Shown: piece by piece, positions 59,875-64,000 of the stretch | Numbering within the stretch: position 1 is the first letter of the stretch | How the letters are laid out: every line of letters starts with the position of its first letter | DNA from: an uncultured Clostridia bacterium | GTDB lineage: Bacteria; Bacillota; Clostridia; TANB77; UBA1234 | DNA length: 64,000 nucleotides | Assembly: GCA_934149305.1 (NCBI GenBank) | Contig: CAKPEF010000005.1 | Span: forward strand, 1-64,000 | Reading direction: 5' to 3' | Notes under the pieces: model-generated | Seen by the model: only the letters and a program-made list of their open reading frames with translations | Told to the model about the DNA's origin: nothing | Database searches by the model: none | Translations under genes and position numbers: made by a program

Positions 59875-61290
59875 ATGAAGAAATTTATTTGCTTATTTGT
59901 TTTTATGATTATGATGTTATCAAGCACATGTTTTGCAAAGTTAAGCATTCCAGATTCTATTAGAGTGGGAATATATTCAGGCACTAGAGCAGTTAGTAGT
60001 CTTACAATATCATCTAAAACCGGAATGGAAATTGGAACCGTTGACGAAGATGGAGAATTTGAGTTGATTGAAAGTATTAAAGCTGGTAAAGAAGTATCAA
60101 TCAAAAAAGGCAAAAAGAGTAATAGTGTTTATGTAGATGGTATTGGAGATATAGGCGATGATGAAAACTATTTAAGAATAATTCCATCAGGAAGAAATGA
60201 TGATTTATTATTGAATGTATCAGCAGTAAATTATAGAGGTGTATTAGAGAGTAATAATTATCGTGGAGAAATAGAAATAAGGAGATTTTCTACAAGCGAT
60301 ATGACAGTTATAAATGAGCTTTCAATGCAAGAATATTTATATGGTGTTGTTCCAAAAGAAATTGGTGGAAATAGTCCAATAGAAGCAGTAAAAGCCCAAG
60401 CAATTATAGCAAGAACGTATGCTGCAAAAAATTATAATAAGAGATATAAATGGGATTTCAACTTAACAAATACAGTTGATGATCAAGCATATGGTGGATA
60501 CGATTGGGAAAATCCAAACTCAAATGCAGCAGTTGATGAAACCTATGGAATGGTTGCAACATATGATGGAGAACTTATAGGGGGATATTATTTTTCAACT
60601 AGTGGAGGCTATACAGAAAGCAGTGAAAATGTATGGGGCGGTGAGTTTTCTTATTTAGAAGCAGTACCAGATCCTTATGAACCAGATAATTTATCAAAAA
60701 CAACTTGGACAGTTAATTATACAGCAAAAGATATAGAAAACCTACTTGCTAAAAAAGGCGTCGACATAGGAAATGTAACTAACATGGTTGTAAATGAATT
60801 TTCAGATGCAGGAAGAGTTTTAGAATTAGAAATCATAGGAACAGATGGAACATATACAGCAAGTAAATCTGCAGCAAGAACTTTACTAAACTTAAATAGC
60901 CAGTGGTACACAATAAATGATGATGAACCAATGATACCTAAGTATACTCTATACACCAATGAAAAAGTAAAAAACGATGAAGAAGATGACAACATAAAAG
61001 AAGAAAAAGAAATGAAACCATTATTAAAAAGAATTATAGATATAGTAACAATGCAAAAGATAGAAGACATAGAAAGTAATGACAATACAAATACAGATGA
61101 AGAAATGACTACATCAAAAACTAAGTATTTAGCAAGAAAAATTAAAGTGGATTCATTTGAGATAAAAGGACGTGGTTGGGGTCATTCCGTTGGAATGAGC
61201 CAAAATGGAGCAATCGGAATGGCTAAAAACGATTTCACATGTGAAGAAATAATAAAATGGTATTATAAAGGTGTAGAAATAGCTGATTAA
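59875..61290 (+). CDS. SpoIID/LytB-domain exported protein
   Basis: A 471-residue protein with signal peptide 1-20 (ending TCFA) and a SpoIID domain: YRGEIEIRR, MQEYLYGVVPKEIGGNSPIEAVKAQAIIARTYA, FSTSGGYTESSENVWGG, and C-terminal GRGWGHSVGMSQNGAIGMA. SpoIID is a lytic transglycosylase cutting peptidoglycan during engulfment; the conserved Glu in PKEIG is present. An unusual charged insertion (about 365-425, acidic then MKPLLKRIIDIV) splits the domain. Whether it is SpoIID itself or a vegetative paralogue is not settled. Start ATG at 59875 after AAGGAG. Confidence 0.85.
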   Translation: MKKFICLFVFMIMMLSSTCFAKLSIPDSIRVGIYSGTRAVSSLTISSKTGMEIGTVDEDGEFELIESIKAGKEVSIKKGKKSNSVYVDGIGDIGDDENYLRIIPSGRNDDLLLNVSAVNYRGVLESNNYRGEIEIRRFSTSDMTVINELSMQEYLYGVVPKEIGGNSPIEAVKAQAIIARTYAAKNYNKRYKWDFNLTNTVDDQAYGGYDWENPNSNAAVDETYGMVATYDGELIGGYYFSTSGGYTESSENVWGGEFSYLEAVPDPYEPDNLSKTTWTVNYTAKDIENLLAKKGVDIGNVTNMVVNEFSDAGRVLELEIIGTDGTYTASKSAARTLLNLNSQWYTINDDEPMIPKYTLYTNEKVKNDEEDDNIKEEKEMKPLLKRIIDIVTMQKIEDIESNDNTNTDEEMTTSKTKYLARKIKVDSFEIKGRGWGHSVGMSQNGAIGMAKNDFTCEEIIKWYYKGVEIAD

Positions 61291-61323
61291 ACTTTAAGAG
61301 TTAGTAAACATAGCCAATAAACG

Positions 61324-62196
61324 GTGGGGGGGATTTTTATAAATATAGGAATTGATATCGGTGGAAAGCATTTAGGAATGGGCATTGTTGATGATCAAGG
61401 AAATATTATAAAAAAAGAAATAATTGACTATGAAAGAGAAATGGTACAGCTAGAAGATATTTTTGATCCAATAAATTCTTTCATAAGTGAGAATATTAGT
61501 GGTGAGATAGAGAGCATAGGAATAGGAGTGCCAGGAATATCAAATGATACTCTAATAAACTATACCTGTAATTTACCACTTAGAGATGTTGAGATAAGAG
61601 ATTATATTAAAACCCATTTGCCAATCTACGTTTCAAACGATGCAAATTGTGCTACAATTGCTGAGTATCAAGTTGTAGATGGAAGATTATTTTCAAATTA
61701 TGCACTTGTTACATACGGAACAGGAATTGGCGCAGGAATAATTATAAATGGTCTTTTATATAATGGTACTACTGGCGCTGCTGGTGAAATAGGCCACATG
61801 GTTATAGATAAAGAGGGAATTCCTTGTAAATGTGGCAGAAGAGGTTGTTACGAAAAGTATGCTTCTGTTTCAGCATTAAAGAGAATGTCAGAATTAGATG
61901 ATATAAAAGAAATTTTTTATTTAAGTGAAAGAAATGAAGTTATTCAAAGAGTTTTAGATTATTATTTAGAAAATGTGGCAGAAGGACTTGCAAATCTAAT
62001 AAATATGTATGATGTTGAGATGCTTGTTATAGGTGGCAGCTTAGCAGAATATGGTGATAAATTTATGCCTAAACTTAAAGCAATGGTATCGAATAAAATT
62101 TATAATCGTTATACATATGATTTAAATATGAAAATTGCAACGCTAAAAAATGATGCAGGAATAATAGGAGCAGCTCTTTTAGATCAATATATGTGA
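61324..62196 (+). CDS. ROK-family sugar kinase (glucokinase-like)
   Basis: A 290-residue cytosolic kinase: phosphate 1 motif IGIDIGGKHLGMGIVD, GIGVPG, SNDANCA, YGTGIGAGIIINGLLYNG, GEIGHM and the ROK zinc motif CKCGRRGCYEKYAS. Probably phosphorylates glucose or an amino sugar. The start is unusual: GTG at 61324 overlaps a G run (GGTGGGGGGG) that would otherwise be the ribosome site for INIGIDIGG, where the codon is ATA. Either the GTG is used with a weak site or a non-standard ATA/ATT start is used. Confidence 0.85.
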   Translation: MGGIFINIGIDIGGKHLGMGIVDDQGNIIKKEIIDYEREMVQLEDIFDPINSFISENISGEIESIGIGVPGISNDTLINYTCNLPLRDVEIRDYIKTHLPIYVSNDANCATIAEYQVVDGRLFSNYALVTYGTGIGAGIIINGLLYNGTTGAAGEIGHMVIDKEGIPCKCGRRGCYEKYASVSALKRMSELDDIKEIFYLSERNEVIQRVLDYYLENVAEGLANLINMYDVEMLVIGGSLAEYGDKFMPKLKAMVSNKIYNRYTYDLNMKIATLKNDAGIIGAALLDQYM

Positions 62197-62220
62197 TAAT
62201 CAAATTTGAAAGGGGTATTT

Positions 62221-63102
62221 ATGAGTTTGTTTGATAATTTAATTAAAATTACAGCTAAAGATAACATATTTATTGATGAACCAATGAGCAAACATACAAC
62301 ATTTAGAACAGGCGGATTGGCTGACTATCTTGTGATTCCACAGAATAAAGAAGAAATGATAAAGTTATTAAAATTAAAAGTAGATAAAACCATAATAGGA
62401 AATGGAAGTAATCTTCTAGTAAGAGATGGAGGAATTAGAGGACTGGTAATTAAGACTACTGCACTTAAAAACTATAAAGTTGAAGGTGAGTATATAATTG
62501 CCGAGTCAGGCATTATGCTTTCTAAACTTTCAAATGTTGCAAAAGAAAATAGCTTAACAGGGCTAGAATTTGCATGTGGAATACCAGGCACACTTGGAGG
62601 TGCTGTAATGATGAATGCAAGTTGCTATGGCGGAGAGATAGCAGATGTAGTAATAGAAACAGAATATGCAGACATAGATGGAAATACATATAAGACAAAT
62701 GAGCATAATTTTGGTTATAGAAAAAGTATGTTTACAGATAAAGAATATACAATATTAGAATCTAAATTAAAATTATCGATAGGTGATAAAACTTTAATAG
62801 AAGAAAAAATGAAAGAACTTATGAAGAGTAGAAATGAAAAGCAACCTGTTAATATGCCAAGTGCAGGAAGCACATTTAAAAGACCAGAGGGTTACTTTGC
62901 CGGAAAACTAATAGAAGATTCGGGATTAAAGGGATATACAATTGGCGGAGCCCAAGTTTCTACAAAACATGCAGGATTTGTTGTAAACAAAGGCGATGCC
63001 ACATCAAAAGACATTTTGAATTTAATCAAACATATTCAAGATAAAGTAAAAAATGAATTTGGTGTTGATTTAGAACCAGAGATTAAAATTATAGGCGAAT
63101 AA
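62221..63102 (+). CDS. murB: UDP-N-acetylenolpyruvoylglucosamine reductase
   Basis: A 293-residue FAD enzyme making UDP-MurNAc for peptidoglycan. It has MSKHTTFRTGGLADYLVIP, GNGSNLLVRDGGIRG, GLEFACGIPGTLGGAVMMNASCYGGE, FGYRKSMF, PSAGSTFKRPEGYFAGKLIEDSGLKG and a C-terminal PEIKIIG. This matches the type II (no extra loop) form of Bacillota. Start ATG at 62221 after AAAGGGG. Confidence 0.95.
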   Translation: MSLFDNLIKITAKDNIFIDEPMSKHTTFRTGGLADYLVIPQNKEEMIKLLKLKVDKTIIGNGSNLLVRDGGIRGLVIKTTALKNYKVEGEYIIAESGIMLSKLSNVAKENSLTGLEFACGIPGTLGGAVMMNASCYGGEIADVVIETEYADIDGNTYKTNEHNFGYRKSMFTDKEYTILESKLKLSIGDKTLIEEKMKELMKSRNEKQPVNMPSAGSTFKRPEGYFAGKLIEDSGLKGYTIGGAQVSTKHAGFVVNKGDATSKDILNLIKHIQDKVKNEFGVDLEPEIKIIGE

Positions 63103-63105
63103 TCA

Positions 63106-63140
63106 AATGTAACGGAGCTTAAGTGTGCTCAATAAAAATA
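63106..63140 (+). repeat. Dispersed hairpin repeat, short fragment
   Basis: AATGTAACGGAGCTTAAGTGTGCTCAATAAAA, a degraded core of the family, between murB and the yvcK-like gene. Confidence 0.5.
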
Positions 63141-63179
63141 TCAACATGTATATAAAAAACGAAACGGAGTAGTAAAATA

Positions 63180-64000
63180 ATGAGTGTATTAGGAGAATGG
63201 CTTGGACCAGGCCTTAAAATGAAAAGATGGCTATTTTTAGTATTGGTAGGTACAGCAATGCTTAGTTATGGTTTCGCACAAATCATATCAAACCAAGAAC
63301 TAGGAATTTATAACTTAATTTTTTATGCAATAACTTTTATATTGGGATTTACATTAATAATAGTAGGCTTCATAATGGCACAAAGGAGAATGCTTCAGGC
63401 AATTGCAGAGTATAGTGCTAATCAAAATATTAGAAACCTTAATATAAAACGTTTGCTTTATGATAAAAAAATGTTAGATAGAAATATAAAGGTTGTTGCA
63501 ATAGGTGATGGAGCAGGACTTTCAAAAGTTTTAGAGGGAGTAAAAATATTTTCAAATAATGTTACAGCAATAGTTAGTGTTATTGGCAAAGACAATAGAA
63601 ACATATGCAACAATGTAAATGTAACAGGAATAAAAAAAGCTTCAATAGCTCTTGCAAATAGAGAAGATGATTTTGAATCATTTATGAATTATAAAATACT
63701 AAATGGAGAATGTGCAGGCCAGACAGCTGGAGATGTTTTCATAAAAACATTAACTAATATGCATGGCGGTAATTTATCAGAAGCAATAAATCATATGTCA
63801 AAGATTGTTTCTATAAAAGGAAAAGTAATACCAGCAACATTAAATCAAGTTGAATTAGGAGCAATATTAAATGATGGTAGTAGAGTAATAGGAAGAAATG
63901 AAATACTAGAAAAAATAAGAGAAAGAAATTCTCCAATAGAGAAGTTGTTTTTAGTTCCAGAAAGATGTGAACCGGGACCAGATGTTATTAGAAGTATAAA
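63180..64000 (+). CDS. YvcK/GlmR-like gluconeogenesis factor (partial, runs off the window)
   Basis: 273 codons visible, open to the window end. An N-terminal part with two membrane helices (about 17-37 and 46-66) precedes a CofD-like domain: NIKVVAIGDGAGLSKVLEGVKIFSNNVTAIVSV, VNVTGIKKASIALAN, GQTAGDVFIKTLTNMHGGNLSEAI. YvcK proteins bind UDP-GlcNAc and adjust carbon flow to cell-wall precursors. The murB neighbour fits, since murB-rapZ-yvcK-whiA order is common. The membrane-anchored version is typical of Clostridia. The GGAG before the ATG is weak. Confidence 0.85.
   Translation, partial: MSVLGEWLGPGLKMKRWLFLVLVGTAMLSYGFAQIISNQELGIYNLIFYAITFILGFTLIIVGFIMAQRRMLQAIAEYSANQNIRNLNIKRLLYDKKMLDRNIKVVAIGDGAGLSKVLEGVKIFSNNVTAIVSVIGKDNRNICNNVNVTGIKKASIALANREDDFESFMNYKILNGECAGQTAGDVFIKTLTNMHGGNLSEAINHMSKIVSIKGKVIPATLNQVELGAILNDGSRVIGRNEILEKIRERNSPIEKLFLVPERCEPGPDVIRSI

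Noticed and set aside
1..64000. tRNA, rRNA or prophage genes
   Set aside because: I saw no cloverleaf-like sequence with GGTTCGAATCC-type T arms, no rRNA segments and no phage structural, integrase or terminase genes.

Overview
The window is AT-rich chromosomal DNA (roughly 30% GC by eye) from a low-GC Gram-positive anaerobe of the class Clostridia. It is probably an uncultured gut or host-associated lineage, but the sequence does not fix the species. The case rests on an [FeFe]-hydrogenase/AdhE fermentation operon under Rex, pyruvate phosphate dikinase, sporulation genes (yqfC, yqfD, a SpoIID-like gene), a glycine T-box before glyQS, A/T-ending codons and AGGAGG-type ribosome sites.

Layout. 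1-3.7 kb: a 41-residue Cys-rich peptide, hisS, a small orphan gene and an HD-domain hydrolase. 3.7-10.1 kb: a polymorphic-toxin island. It holds one intact secreted AHH-nuclease toxin, three Imm11-like immunity genes, two promoter-plus-toxin-tail deletion scars, a truncated EndoU-like toxin with its own candidate immunity gene, and a broken immunity tail, all stitched together by near-identical terminator/hairpin repeats. 10.2-19.4 kb: rex, a 2Fe-2S ferredoxin-like protein, a PAS-containing sensory [FeFe] hydrogenase, a SpoIIE-type phosphatase, a catalytic [FeFe] hydrogenase, adhE, a small kinase and a YfcE-like phosphodiesterase. 19.4-27.1 kb: a MITE-like element with target duplication, a candidate small RNA, a BlaI/BlaR1-like regulatory pair whose sensor is split by an in-frame stop, a second protein with the same sensor domain, and a GntR-ABC transporter operon. 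27.2-43.6 kb: a radical SAM protein, rpsA-like, typA, queA, tgt, rpmE, mfd, a foldase, an rRNA methyltransferase and a MacA/MacB-like export pair. 43.6-50.4 kb: the conserved yqfC-yqfD-ybeY-cdd-era-yqzL-recO neighbourhood. 50.5-64 kb: accessory coiled-coil and duplicated proteins, glyQS, surface-polymer genes, ppdK, a SpoIID-like gene, a ROK kinase, murB and a truncated yvcK-like gene.

Two things stand out. First, recO is open only if the ribosome shifts +1 three times, and each shift falls exactly on an in-frame CGG codon in the context CGG-AAA. By my reading no housekeeping gene in the window contains any other in-frame CGG; the only others are one each in four accessory-looking genes. This points to a rare or poorly decoded CGG codon with shift-prone behaviour, unless it is a systematic sequencing error. 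Second, the toxin island shows how immunity genes accumulate: promoter and immunity are kept while toxin bodies are deleted between short homologies.

A dispersed intergenic hairpin family (core TGTAGCGGAGC...GTGCTCC) occurs about eleven times. One copy has inverted ends and a perfect 10-bp flanking direct repeat, so at least that copy appears to have moved by transposition.
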